Of a DNA stretch of 64,000 nucleotides, positions 11,291-23,694 are shown piece after piece. Origin of the DNA: Panopea generosa (Eukaryota; Mollusca; Bivalvia; Adapedonta; Hiatellidae); assembly GCA_029582155.1 (NCBI GenBank), contig CM055905.1, positions 64,509,952 to 64,573,951 of the forward strand. The letters run 5' to 3'. Below the pieces are notes generated by a model that saw only the letters and a program-made list of their open reading frames with translations, was not told the origin of the DNA and made no database searches. Made by a program: the position numbers and the translations under genes. Position 1 is the stretch's first letter; each line of letters begins with the position of its first letter.

Positions 11291-14200
11291 TTATACAAGT
11301 ACATGACATTACAGAGCAAAGATACAGGTATTTGTCATGACGGAGTATAAATACAGGTATTTGTCATGACAGAGTACAGATACAGGTATTTGTCATGACG
11401 GAGCATAAATACAGGTATTTGTCATGCCGGAGCATAGATACAGGTATTTGTCATGACGGAGTATAGATACAGGTATTTGTCATGACGGAGTATAGATACA
11501 GGTACTTGTCATGACGGAGTACAGATACAAGTACTTGACATTACAGAGCAAAGATACAGGTATTTGTCATGACGGAGTATAGATACAGGTACTTGTCATG
11601 ACGGAGTATAGATACAGGTATTTGTCATGACGGAGTATAGATACAGGTATTTGTCATGACGGAGTATAGATACAGGTATTTGTTATGACGGAGTACAGAT
11701 ACAAGTACTTGACATGACAAAGCATAGATACAGGTACTTGTCATGACGGAGTATAGATACAGGTATTTGTCATGACAGAGTTTAGATACAGGTATTTGTC
11801 ATGACGGAGCATAAATACAGGTATTTGTCATGCCGGAGCATAGATACAGGTATTTGTCATGACGGAGTATAGATACAGGTACTTGTCATGACGGAGTATA
11901 GATACAGGTATTTGTCATGACGGAGTACAGATACAAGTACTTGACATAGCAGAGCATAGATACAGGTACTTTTCATGACGGAGTATAGATACAGGTATTT
12001 GTCATGACAGAGTATAGATACAGGTATTTGTCATGACGGAGCATAAATACAGGTTTATGTCATGCCGGAGCATAGATACAGGTATTTGTCATGACGGATC
12101 ATAGATACAGCTACTTGACATGACGGAGCATAGAAACAGGTATTTGTCATGACAGAGTATAGATACAGGTATTTGTCATGACGGAGCATAAATACAGGTA
12201 TTTGTCATGTCGGAGCATAGATACAGGTATTTGCCATGACGGAGCATAGATACAGGTATTTGTTATGAGGGAGTATAGATACAGGTATTTGTCATGACGG
12301 AGCATAGAAACTTGTATTTGTCATGACAAAGTATAGATACAAGTATTTGTCATGACGGAGTATAGATACATGTATTTGTCATGACGGAGTATAGATACAG
12401 GTATTTGTCATGACGGAGCATAGATACATGTATTTGTCATGACAAAGTATAGATACAAGTATTTGTCATGACGGGAGCATAGGTACAGGTATTTGTCAAG
12501 ACGGAGTATATATACACAGGTATGTGTCATGACGGAGCATAGATACATGTTTTTGTCATGACGAAATATAGATACAAGTATTTGTCATGACGGAGTATAG
12601 AGACACGTATATGTCATGACAGAGTATAGATACAAGTATGTCATGACAGAGCATAGATACACGTATGTGTCATGACAGAGGATATATACAAGAATATGTT
12701 ATGAAAGAGCATAGATACAAGTATGTATATGTCATGACAGAGCATATATACACGTATTTGTCATGACAGAGCATAGATACAAGTGTATGCCATGACAGAG
12801 TATTGATACACGTGTATGCCATGACAGAGTATTGATACACGTGTATGTCATGACAGAGCAAAGTAACACATATATGTCATGAAACAGCATAGATACAAAT
12901 ACTTATGTGTCATGACAGAGCATAGATACAACTATTTGTCATGACAGAGTATATATACAGTTATATGTCATGACAGAGCATAGATACAAGTATATGTCAT
13001 GACAAAGCGTATATACACGTATATGTCATGACAGAGCATAGATACAAGTATATCTCATGACAGAGCATAGATACAGGTATGTGTCATGACAGAGCGTATA
13101 TACACGTATTTGTCATGACAGAGCATAGATACACGTATATGTCATGACAGAGCATAGCTACAAGTATGTGTCATGACAGAGCATAGATACAAGTATGTCA
13201 TGCCAGAGCATACATAGAGGTATGTGTCATGACAGAGCATAGATACAAGTATATGTCATGACAGAGCGTATATACACGTATTTGTCATGACAGAGCATAG
13301 ATACACGTATATGTCATGACAGAGCATAGATACAAGTATATGTCATGACAGAGCGTATATACAAGTATGTGTCAGGACAGAGCATAGATACAAGTATATC
13401 TCATGACAGAGCATAGATACACGTATATGTCATGACAGAGCATAGCTACAAGTATGTGTCATGACAGAGCATAGATACAAGTATGTCATGCCAGAGCATA
13501 CATAGAGGTATGTGTCATGACAGAGCATAGATACACGTGTGTGTAATGACAGAGCATAATTACAATTATGTGTCATGACAGAGCATAGATACAAGTATAT
13601 TTTATGACAGAGCATAGATACACGTTCTTGTCATGACAGAGCATAGATACACGTTTATGTCATAACAGAACATAGATACAAGTATATATCATAATAGAGC
13701 ATAGATATGACAGAGCATAGATACACGTATGTGACATGACAGAGCATATATACAAGTTAATGTCACGACAGAGCATGGATACACATATATGTCATGACAG
13801 AGCATAGCTGCAGGTATGTTTCATGACAGATCAGATACACATATGTGTCGTGACAGAGCAGAGATACACGTATATGTTATGAAATAACATAGATAAACGT
13901 ATGTGTCATGACAGAGCATAAATACACGTTTGTGTCATGACAGAGCATATTTACACGTATATGTCATGATAGAGCATAGATACAAGTATATGTCATGACA
14001 GAGCATAGATACAAGTATATGTCATGACAGAGCATAGGTACACGTATGTGTCATGACAGAGCATAGATACACGTATATGTCATGACAGAGTATGATGCAA
14101 TATATGTCATAACAGAGCAAAGATACAAGTGTATGCCATGACAAAGTATTGATACAAATGTATGTCATGACAAAGCATTGATACATGTATATGTCATGAC

Positions 14201-14335
14201 AGAGTATTGATACAAGTATATGTCATGACAAAGCATTGATACATGTATATGTCATGACAGAGCATAGTTACAAGTATATGTCATGACAGAGCATAGATAA
14301 ACATTTATTGTCATGACAGAGCATAGATACAAACT
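11291..14335. repeat. 3-kb satellite of 29-bp units, about 105 copies
   Basis: The period is 29 bp. The left part (to about 12.6 kb) uses GACGGAGTATAGATACAGG with TATTTGTCAT. The right part uses GACAGAGCATAGATACAAG with TATATGTCAT. In the right part each unit carries the 10-bp palindrome TGTCATGACA. The left part shows higher-order structure: an AAATACAGG/GCCGGAGC variant pair recurs near 11.4, 11.8, 12.05 and 12.2 kb. Open frames on the minus strand here are by-products of the repeat. Confidence 0.95.
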
Positions 14336-14389
14336 TTGTATAAAGGAATCAATCCCATCAGTTTGCCTCTGTACTAACGTTTTACCGTG

Positions 14390-15190
14390 TGCTTGTCAAG
14401 TTGTTATTTTTTGTATTTTTAGTTTGTAAACACAATTTATGTGGAAATACAAACTATGTATCAATTAACTTTTCGTTTGAGTGTGAGATAAACATATTTG
14501 TTTTCTCCAAATCAGTTAAACACATTTGGAAATATCCCAAACTTTGATATAAATTTTCAAGATTTAACTTCAATGCAATTTTTTAGAACACCACGGTTTT
14601 ATGTTAAACTTTATTCATTATTTTTGGCAATTTTGTATTTTGTTTATGAGAATTTTACCAACTAACAAGTTTTATCGAAATGTAAAATAGTTAATTGAAG
14701 TCGATGTGAATTTTGTGAGAGATATCCAGAACTTTTAGAACATTTATTTTGGGAATGTCATTATGTAAGAGCCTTTTGGACTCAGGTCCATAACTTATGC
14801 ATTTCAAACAATCAACCTTTCAACATCTGTTATCAAAATATATCGTTCGGGTTATATAATTCTTCATCAGTTAATAACTAAACTGTAAACTATTACTTGC
14901 TGAATACTTCATATTTAAAAATAAATACACGAAGACAGTTCCCAGTAGGGAAGCATTCATACCATATCTACAAAAAAACAAGCAAATAGAAAAACGTATT
15001 GCAATAAACAAAAACAAACTTAGATCACACAAAAGTATATGGGGAAACAAATAAACTATAATAACGAAAACTATACTGCATACAGCTTCTCAACTTCTCA
15101 ACTTCTCAACTGTAAATTTCTACTTGTCTTATCTTTGCTCTTTTTCTACTCCCTTTTATCCGTTTTTAATATTTTCTTTTTATATTCACC
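14390..15190 (+). pseudogene. 3' end of a dead LINE (RT C-terminal zinc-binding region)
   Basis: From about 14707 the plus strand reads CEFCERYPELLEHLFWEC, then HYVRAFW. This is the C-x2-C ... H-x3-W-x-C pattern of the zinc-binding region after LINE reverse transcriptases. The same frame continues to about 15060 through a lysine/arginine-rich segment (KRIAINKNKL) typical of LINE ORF2 C-termini, but with several in-frame stops. The element is truncated and inactive, and the clade is uncertain. Confidence 0.6.
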
Positions 15191-15597
15191 CTTAAAATAT
15201 GACTTGTAAGACATTGTATGCATGTTATGTTATCTAATGGTATCATGTAATGTGTTAAGAAAATTATATAGCATGTATTATACATGAACAGTTTTTGTAT
15301 AACATTGTATTATGTCTTACACAGAATAAAAGATATTCATCACAAAATATTGTATTTTGTTTTTAAGTAAATTGATTACCTTCAATATGCTTGAGAGTTT
15401 CTCAAAATAGTTTCCAGAAGTTTCCTTAAGTATCTAAACATTTGCTGTTTTGGCAACACTAAACTTACATTGATTTGGCCGTTCAAAACGAGTTTTTACT
15501 GTAACTTTTTGTTTTACTTGACCAATGTTCAGAAGTAAACCATTTGATTTACCATTTCTTTTAAAGTGGTCTAAACGAAAACGTAGATATTATGAGT
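15191..15597. other. intergenic DNA, possible LINE 3' tail
   Basis: AT-rich. TATGTCTTACACAGAATAAA near 15311 could be the 3' end of the LINE remnant. Nothing else was recognised. Confidence 0.35.
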
Positions 15598-15785
15598 ACA
15601 GTCCACCCTGTATTAGCGGTCACCTCTATTAAGCAGCCACTTGTCTTAAGCAATCACATTTGTTATTTCCCATTTATATGATTTCAGAGCAAATTAACAT
15701 GTATTCAGCAATAACCTGTCTTAAATTATCACTTTTGCCCCTTCCCTTGACTGGCTGCTTAAGACAGGTTTGACGGTATATGTTT
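15598..15785. mobile_element. MITE-like repeat, family E
   Basis: It begins TCCACCCTGTATTAGCGGTCAC and ends GGCTGCTTAAGACAGGTTTGAC. Related copies at 30130-30290, 30775-30957, 36130-36300, 50695-50760 and 59010-59195 share the 'TATTAAGC(A/G)(G/A)(C/T)CAC' start and the 'TTAAGACAGGTTTGACTGTA' end. The two ends are partly complementary, which suggests a short non-autonomous DNA element. Confidence 0.6.
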
Positions 15786-15989
15786 TGCATTTATAGGCAG
15801 AATTAAAGTATAAAATCATATTGCAATATATAATGACACTCTGCTTTTAAGTTAAAAAAATAACCAATGTGGTTGATTATTGATAATTTAAATAATAAAC
15901 ATAAACATCTTCAAATGACTTATATTATTTAATTATTTATCCATTGGTTTGTTTTGGTGCCATTTCCACACTTATGACATATCTTGTTA

Positions 15990-16955
15990 TACTGATGTAT
16001 GTAGGTTTCAGAATATCACATAGTAGAACCAACATCCTTCCACAAGTAACTGGCAACCCTTCTCACAAGTTTACGATCGGAGACTACTACCCTTCTCACA
16101 AGTTTATGATCGGAGCCTACTACCCTTCTCACAAGTTTACGATCAGAGACTACTACCATTCTCACAAGTTTACGAACGGGACCTACTACCCTTCTCACAA
16201 GTTTACGATCGGAGCCTACTACCCTTCTCACAAGTTTACGAATGGGGCCTACTACCCTTCTCACAAGTTTACGATCGGAGCCTACTACGCTTCTAACAAG
16301 TTTACGAATAGGGCCTACTACCCTTCTCACAAGTTTACGATTGGAGACTACTACCCTTCTCATAAGATTACGACTGGGGCCTACTATCCTTCTTAGAAGT
16401 TTACGATTGGAGCCTACTACCCTTCTCACAAGTTTACGAATGGGGCCTACTACCCTTCTCAGAAGTTTACGATCGGAGCCAACTACCCTTCTCAAAAGTT
16501 TACAATGGGACCTACTACCCTTCTTACAAGTTTACGATCGGAGACTACTACCCTTCTCACAAGTTTACGATCAGAGCTTACTACCCTTCTCACAAGTTTA
16601 CAATTGGAGCCTACTACCCTTCTCACAAGCTTATGAATGGGGCCTACTACCATTATCACAAGTTTATGAATGGGGCCTACTACCCTTCTCACAAGTTTAC
16701 GATCAGATCCTACTACCCTTCTCACAAGTTTACAATTGGAGCCTACTACCCTTCTCACAAGTTTATGAATGGGGCCTACTACCCTTCTCACAAGTTTATG
16801 AATGGGGCCTACTACCCTTCTCACAAGATTACTATCGGAGCCTACTACCCTTCTCACAAGTTTACGAATGAGGCCTACTACCCTTCTCACAAGATTATGA
16901 ACGAAGCAGACTATCACAGCGATGAGAGGTATGGGATCTCGAGAGACTCCTTTCA
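15990..16955 (-). repeat. 33-bp minisatellite grown inside a family A SINE
   Basis: About 26 units of CCTTCTCACAAGTTTACGAT plus (C/A)GGGGCCTACTAC occupy about 16055-16905. The left flank (15999-16055) matches the antisense body of a family A SINE (AGAACCAACATCC, CAAGTAACTGGCAA). The right flank (16909-16950) matches its antisense tRNA head (CAGCGATGAGAGGTATG, GATCTCGAGA). The 11-codon period keeps several frames open on both strands, giving SHKFTIGAYYP-like or RRVVGSDRKLV-like repeats that I do not regard as genes. Confidence 0.85.
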
Positions 16956-17404
16956 ACTAATCGGGGGACCCAATTTCAAATTGAAGAAACACTCTTGAAA
17001 CACATTTCATATGCTAAACTATTGTGTATCAATATATATTGCAGTATGCAAAATGTATATTGCAATACTGTTTGAAGTGTATTCTGTACATCAACCATTG
17101 AAGCACTAATTATGTGACATAAAAAACTCACACTATCTATTGTATCACGTGACATTTAGTTGAATTCAACACTCAAACAAAACACGACACATCAAATCTG
17201 ACATATTGTTACTTTGGTACCAGTTTATGGTAAATACATGAACAAGTAGAAAATGAATAAAAACAAAACATTGGCAAGGCAAATATTGCGTATCAATTTA
17301 GTTAAGCCTTTATGAACACATTTCTTACTATTGATACATGTGTAAGACAATTAAATGAGTGCTTGTGTTTAATGCCCCAAAGTCCACCACTCGGAGGACA
17401 CCCA
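16956..17404. other. intergenic DNA without recognised features
   Basis: AT-rich, with no exon, RNA gene or repeat structure supported. Confidence 0.4.
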
Positions 17405-17411
17405 ATGTCAA

Positions 17412-17552
17412 ACTGAAAGGTCAAATTGAAAGGTCATATGGAAAGTTCAAAATGAAAGGTCAAATTGAAAGGTCATATTGAAAGGTCATATGAAAAAGTC
17501 ATATAGAAAGGTCAGACAGAAAGGTCATATTGAAAGGTCATATTGAAATATC
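17412..17552 (+). repeat. 13-bp array of AAAGGTCA elements
   Basis: Perfect AAAGGTCA begins at 17416, 17429, 17455, 17468, 17481, 17507, 17520 and 17533, with degenerate units filling the gaps, so all spacings are multiples of 13. AAAGGTCA is the NBRE, the monomer site of NR4A-type nuclear receptors, and AGGTCA is the general nuclear-receptor half-site. Any function is inference. Confidence 0.85.
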
Positions 17553-17560
17553 AAACACAA

Positions 17561-18125
17561 ATAATATATCTCTTAGACACGACATTGTCACAGCTTATAC
17601 TTAAAACATTTCCACAAAGTTCTACCACCCAATGCTGCTGGATTGTCAATAAAAATCAAAGTATGATTAACTAAATAACTGAAGAATATAAACTTTGGTT
17701 TACTGTATGGAAATTTGTTTACATTATTACAACTTATACAACACATTGATTGATAAGTAAAGAACACTACTGAACATGGCACTCAAATATTCTAAATTTA
17801 TGCATAGATTATGAAAAAAATTCTGATCAGAATTTAAGACTGTCATGTATTCTGACTAAGGTCAATATTCCACGCAAAAAAACAAATGATACAAATTTAT
17901 ACATTTTTTAAAACAAGTTTATTTTGACACACATCTAAATTTCACAAATACAATCGGAAATTTATAGAAATTGCTTGGCAATCATACAAACTCTGGCAAC
18001 CAACCACAAAACATACAATGTTTGTTGTAAAGTAAAACACTTGAATTTTTTTCTTCCCGATACAGGTAATGAACAAAATCACCTTAATTTCATTCCATAC
18101 CTTCTTCAAAATTGCACAACCAGTT
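17561..18125. other. intergenic DNA without recognised features
   Basis: AT-rich. No gene or repeat could be supported. Confidence 0.4.
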
Positions 18126-18129
18126 AAAT

Positions 18130-18412
18130 TATACCATTTTAATGCAATAAAAAACGGCGTACCAGTAAGTTATATCCTTTCAATGCAATAAAATAACGGC
18201 GTAACCAGTAAGTTATATCCTTTCAATGCAATAAAAAATAGCGTAACCAGTAAGTTATATCCTTTCAATGCAGTAAAATAACGGCGTAACCAGTAAGTTA
18301 TATCCTTTCAATGCAATACAATAACGGCGTAACCAGTAAGTTATATCCTTTCAATGCAATACAAAACAGCGTAACCAGTAAGTTATATTCTTTAAATGCA
18401 ATAAAAACCTGG
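18130..18412. repeat. 43-bp tandem repeat, ~6.5 copies
   Basis: Units of GCGTAACCAGTAAGTTATAT and CCTTTCAATGCAATAAAATA recur from 18130 to about 18412, with small changes in the AATAAC/AAACAG segment. Confidence 0.9.
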
Positions 18413-18415
18413 CAT

Positions 18416-19050
18416 CATTATAACATTTAACGTAATAAGCTCGGGCTAGTGTTAACATTTGTTGAATTGTGTGTTGTCCCTTTAATATTAATCTACAAAT
18501 AAAATCACGGAGTGATTAATTGGGTCACTTGTTTAGCAACTGAAATTAAATAAAAAATCGTCATTATCTGTTTCATATCTGGCGCAAAACAACAATGTGT
18601 TTTGTCAAATACATGTATTTAAACTCGCTTTTATCAACAAAATTTTAATTAGACCCGACCCATGGAATATCAATGGTTTAAGTCTATCCAATCTCAACTA
18701 TATTTTTAAACGTTTGGAAATTTCTGGGCATCATCGATTATAGATACAATTTACTGTATTAACAGGCATCAGCTTGAATAACTAATTTGTATATTGGAAA
18801 TACACATATATCTACACATATATCTGCCATGGTATAGTTACTTTAAATTTGTAAGAAACAGGGCTGGATTCAGTTGGACTAAACAGCGAACATGTTGCCT
18901 GAAAAAAATAATACAGTATGGGATCATTTTAAGGAACTATGCAGTAAACGTGTTTGCTGTTTAACAGTGCTGAACGTGGCCCAGACAAGGACAGTAAGAC
19001 AATGTGGTTAATCAATTAAAACAATACTGTCAAATACTGTACATGATATC
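18416..19050. other. intergenic DNA without recognised features
   Basis: No gene, RNA or repeat structure supported. Confidence 0.4.
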
Positions 19051-19054
19051 AGTT

Positions 19055-19575
19055 ATTGATGATACAAAATCAATATTGGTTACTGACAATACACAATCAA
19101 TATTGACTACTGAAAATACATAACCAATATTGATTACTGACAATACAAAATTGGTTACTGACAATATGCAATCAATATTTGTTACTGACAATACACAGTC
19201 AATATTGGTTACTGGCAATACGCAATCAATATTGGTTACTGGCAATACACAATCAATATTGATTACTGACAATACGCCATCAATACTGGTTACTGGCAAT
19301 ACACAATAAATATCAGTTACTGACAATAAGCAATCAATATTGGTTATTGACAATACACAATCAATATTGGTTACTGACAATACACAATCAATATTGGTTA
19401 CTGACAATACACAATCAATATTGGTTACTGACAATACACAATCAATATTGGTTACTGACAATACACAATCAATATTGGTTACTGACAATACACAATCAAT
19501 ATTGGTTATTGACAATACACAATCAATATTGGTTACTGACAATACACAATCAATATTGGTTACTGAAAACATTGT
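19055..19575. repeat. 27-bp tandem repeat, ~19 copies
   Basis: The unit is ATTGGTTACTGACAATACAC plus AATCAAT. The right half (19335-19570) is almost perfectly uniform and the left half is diverged. Because 27 is a multiple of three, several frames stay open on both strands (for example SVTNIDCVL repeats). These are taken as artefacts. Confidence 0.95.
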
Positions 19576-19964
19576 GCAATGATACAGACAATATTCAATG
19601 CAACAAATATTAAATGTTATTTCATAAACAATTAAAAGTACATGCTTTTAAACATGGAATAACTAATAATATATTTCAATAAATAAAATTAAACCTTATT
19701 ATTCTAAAATTCACATTAATAGAAAAAAAAAAATAAATAGCCATATAAATTTGAATCTGGAGACAAATTCCTGTAATTTCCATTCATGAATCAGTAAATA
19801 ATACAAAAAACACTTTTCAATTTAAACTAAAATCTCACTTGTCTAAAGCTACTTGAGCGTGTAAAATTAATGAAGGATTTCTTCTATTACATGTGAGCAA
19901 GGATTCCTTTTTCTTAATCTAGAATAAATAAAATTCAAAATGACTAGTTATAGGTTTCCAGAAC

Positions 19965-20130
19965 TATAATCTGACTATTAATCCAGGGGTTGTGAGTTTG
20001 AATCCCCAACCGGCCACATTCTCTGTGATGAGTGATATTCCACATTGCATCTGATTCCTTTCATCTCTCACTGCTTAATCAAGTGTGAAATTTATTATAA
20101 AGTATTTGATCAGTTTTACTACTGACAGAG
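19965..20130 (+). mobile_element. tRNA-derived SINE fragment, family D
   Basis: A B-box-like region AGTTTGAATCCCCAACCGG is followed by TCTGTGATGAGTGATATTCC and TCATCTCTCACTGCTTAATC. These match the inverted copies inside QSOX (for example 35540-35875 and 39540-39800). Confidence 0.65.
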
Positions 20131-21884
20131 TAATCAAGCCTGAACCAATAGTAATAAAACAATTAAACATACTTTTAATAAATTAACTAACATATATACA
20201 CTTCCTTGTTCGTCAGTGACCGAGTTCAGTCACACCGGCACCTTGGTATTTTACCAGCAAGGAATTGTCAACTAAAACATCTAGCTATACATGTAAATGG
20301 AGGATACCACATTAGTGTCTGATAGTATAAAATTTAGCGGGTGAGTTAGAGGCCGAACCTGATTTATTTTAGACAATCAAGCACTGACAGGATATTCTAA
20401 TGATAATGTCATTATTTGCATGTAACATTTTCGGCAAACAAACACATGTGTTTACATATAGTGAGTCTGAAAAAAAAATATCCAAAATTAATTGATAAAA
20501 TTCAAACAAATCAAATGTAGTTTTCATATGGAAACTGTTCGACTAAGTTATAATCATTACTTTCTATTTGTGCCACAATTAACAGTTCATGAACGGTTTA
20601 AAAAAGTGTTCATTTTGTGTTTAACACAATGACGTCATCAATGTTTGCTTTGATGCAAGATAAACCTTCTCTACCGATTAAAGGAATTATATTGGCAAGT
20701 AACACAAACACGCTGTTAAACCAGACTTTTCCTGTATGTAGTGTGCACAAAATAATGCTTATGTATTTACGTATAAACTTTATTTACTTGAAAGTTATCA
20801 AATTAACAGTAATTGAATATCGGCCAAAACTTTAATACATCCCGCATTACACTGAACTCCGTAAAGTTCCCAAACAAAGCCTCGAAAACGAGATCGGGAA
20901 CGAGTCTTCACGATGTTATCCAATGATTGATTGGAAACCCAAAAGCAGTTCGTTGAAAATGGCGAATGTAAACAAAAACAAAAATGTGGTTTCACAAACC
21001 CGATGTTTGTAATAAAGAGGTTATGCAATTAGACACTTTAGACGCGTATATCTTTAAGTTATAAGTGAATCTTCATGCTGGGCGTGTGTATTTCGGACAG
21101 GGAAGTGACGGTAATATGCCTTTCAGCCAAAGTTGATCATACCCCCGCTTTATTATGTAGACCAATATATAATTATATGATAAAATAATGTTGCCATATT
21201 ATCACAAACAGACAAAAATGGGAATGTAATAATACATGTAATACAGTAGTTTGTAAAAAGGCGATGTATTTTTCAAATTAACAAGCCAACGCATATACCA
21301 TACAGAACTCACAAAGTGAATTGTGTGAATTGTAATTTGATGATTTCCTTTTTGTGTGTTTGTTTTTAAGCATGTTGAGAAAATGTAGATAGATAAATAC
21401 TAAGTACTGAGTACTGAAGGTGGGATTGTTTTTGTCATACCCGCTGCCACAGTAGCATTTCAATTAGGGGGATGAGCTGGGTGTATGTGTGGCAGGGGGG
21501 TGGGGAGGGATTTGGGTGTGGGGATACTAACACCGCAAACACCAAAGCACCTACACTAGCTACATACAAAGTGAATTGTGCGACTGTCAAGTTGATGATG
21601 TTTTTAATGTGTTACTGTTTTTATGCAAGTTTAAAAGATGCTACATTGATATATCGATTATATAATCAATTAATTGCAGTTAACTTTTTTGATCCGAACT
21701 TTGATAACTGGCACATAAAACATAACTTGAATGTATTGTCTGGTCTCAGCAAAGTCACAATATGATTTATGTTGTTCTACCACAGAACCTCAAACCACGA
21801 TAATTAAATTCTTAAACTGAATAAGCAGTCTCGCAGGACATATTCCCTTGTTGTTGTAATTATTTGCTTAAACAAATTGTGTGG
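20131..21884. other. intergenic DNA without recognised genes
   Basis: Open frames at 20617-20835 and 21472-21765 have no motif, start context or splice support. A GT-rich stretch lies near 21480. Nothing else was identified. Confidence 0.4.
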
Positions 21885-22045
21885 AACGCGTGGAACGCGT
21901 GGTCCAGTGGTAGAGCACCAATCCCATGATCGGAGGGACGTGGGTTCGATCCTCCGCCACAGCTATGTGTCGTGTCCGCATATGCTTAGTATTGGTTCTA
22001 ACCAAGAAGACTTCAAGTGTGATTTGCCTAAGTTGTAAGAAACAA
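21885..22045 (+). mobile_element. tRNA-derived SINE, family C
   Basis: The head GTGGTCCAGTGGTAGAGCAC and GTGGGTTCGATCCTCCGCCA is a tRNA-like A-box and B-box pair with a CAT-like anticodon position. It is followed by the core TATTGGTTCTAACCAAGAAG and TGATTTGCCTAAGTTGTAAG. Other copies lie at 51565-51770 (+), 57245-57425 (+), 43395-43500 (-) and 63540-63660 (-). Confidence 0.8.
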
Positions 22046-22314
22046 CCAAAATGTGACTTCATTTTTTTTAAAACAACCGATCTCTCAAATATTCCAGGAC
22101 CCAGTGAGTTCAAGCCAAAACATTTGATTGCATTACAAACTGGGTCATTTGATTTAATAATTACACTAGTTAAATCTGATTGATACCCAAAAAGTTATTA
22201 AAATTATATTAATTTTTTAGAGATTTTATTTTTGTTCTGAAACACAAATTAAACAAACATGTATGATGACTGACTGTCCACAACATTTATAATATACGAT
22301 GAGTCACAACATGA

Positions 22315-22625
22315 ATGAAAAGGGTTTTACGGCATTCTAACACATTGTAAGTTATTCAACGCCAACAGGAAGGAAGATTCCAGGTTCACTCTACATGTAC
22401 AATAACAACAAATTGACATACAGATTAACAAAAATCACATCAACAAATGAATATGCAGAATGAACCTAGAACCTTGATACTTGCAAAACTGCAGAATTTT
22501 AGCAAATTCTATCGTATTATTCAAATTATGACATGCATAAGCCTCAGTGATCCTATTCTTGCCATCAGTCATATGGCTCCCTTGAACCACACAGGGGTTG
22601 TTAATTTAACTACAAGATTCACAAC
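22315..22625. repeat. ~300-bp dispersed repeat, copy 1
   Basis: The block from AATGAATGAAAAGGGTTTTA to CATATGGCTCCCTTGAACCA recurs at 23695-24000 with roughly 85-90% identity by eye, including GCCAACAGGAAGGAAGATTC and AATATGCAGAATGAACCTAG. Open frames inside it are not conserved as proteins. Confidence 0.8.
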
Positions 22626-22689
22626 AACATGACATGATAACTATTCATTACAGCAATGTTCCTGATTTAACATGATTTCCTACACATTA

Positions 22690-22775
22690 TATGTTAAATA
22701 GGGCACCTAGAAAGGTCTCACAATAAATCTGAGTAGAACCACCATCTTTCTCCAAGTAACTGGCAATTTTTCTTA
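22690..22775 (-). mobile_element. family A SINE fragment
   Basis: GGTCTCACAATAAATCTGAG, TAGAACCACCATCTTTCTCC and AAGTAACTGGCAA match the antisense body of family A. The tRNA head is missing. Confidence 0.65.
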
Positions 22776-22794
22776 CATAACTCTTAAAAGTTTA

Positions 22795-22995
22795 AGTATC
22801 TCTGAAGTGAATTTATTTAAGCTTGATTGAGATGAAAGCTCAGAGCTTATATGAACCACTCTCGAGTCCGCTTCCTGGGTAGAACCAGTACTGAGTGATG
22901 TTTTATGAGAGGCATCGGGTCGAACTGGGGATCGAACCCACAATCTCTGGCGTGAGAGGCCAACACTCTATCGATCAGACTACCACCCCACATAA
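22795..22995 (-). mobile_element. tRNA-derived SINE, family B
   Basis: Read on the minus strand, this has a tRNA-like head (GGGGTGGTAGTCTGATCGAT, then GTGGGTTCGATCCCC), the core TACTGGTTCTACCCAGGAAG and the tail AGCTTTCATCTCAATCAAGC. It is a near full-length copy. Confidence 0.8.
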
Positions 22996-23340
22996 AATGA
23001 AAGATTAATCAGGTTACACAGACAAGGAGGTCCCCATCACCCTTTGATATCTAAGCTGTGTTTTATAAAATAGAAGCATTGCTCTACAATGATACATTTT
23101 TTTACATTTATATATACTAGTAATAGGTGCAAACCATTACGTTTTCTATATAATCATATGCAAAACTTTGGCACAGGTAAATCCTACACATAACACCCAC
23201 TGATCTAACATTATTTAAACAAACATTCGGAGTTTTCCAAACAGTTTAAATGCACTTTGTCAGTATAAAGTGCTAAAAGTGTCTAAAACACAATCCAAAA
23301 TTGATAAAGATCCATCCTCTCATTGTATGAAATGTATTTT
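22996..23340. other. intergenic DNA without recognised features
   Basis: AT-rich, with nothing supported. Confidence 0.4.
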
Positions 23341-23344
23341 GTAT

Positions 23345-23460
23345 TTGTACTTTGTTGTTAATATGACCCGACTGTAAACATTTGTAATTTTGTTATATAG
23401 ACGAGAAACTGTACAGTTTAAGTCCGAGTAAAGTTTGTTTTGTTCTGTTCTGTTCTAAAA
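23345..23460 (+). mobile_element. LINE-type 3' tail with TTCTG microsatellite end
   Basis: The stretch ATATGACCCGACTGTAAAC, GACGAGAAACTGTACAGTTT and AAGTCCGAGTAAAGTTTGTT ends in a short (TTCTG)n run. This resembles the 3' ends of retroposons with microsatellite tails. No coding part is present, and the class is uncertain. Confidence 0.4.
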
Positions 23461-23694
23461 AATCTATATTAAGTTTAAAATGAATATCAGCATCTAGTTA
23501 CCACCTAGAACTAAAATACGAATTACTTGGGATTTCGAAAAGTGACCAAAAATTTTTTTTTTGATATATTGGAGAAGTGAAAACAAAACAATGCTTCCAA
23601 TTTCAAGCTTTAGTCTTAACTTGGTGCATAGGACAATTAATAATACCTTATTCTGGAATGTTTTCATATACACCCTTATGGCAACAAGAACACA

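Noticed and set aside
11291-14335. Possible CRISPR-like array because of regular 29-bp periodicity
   Set aside because: There are no unique spacers: units are head to tail and the genome is eukaryotic.
16016-16998. Overlapping open frames encoding 11-residue repeats on both strands
   Set aside because: The 33-bp repeat period keeps frames open automatically. The flanks are SINE halves, and there is no start context, signal or splice support.
19030-19613. Open frames with NIDCVLSVT-type repeats
   Set aside because: They are by-products of the 27-bp tandem repeat.
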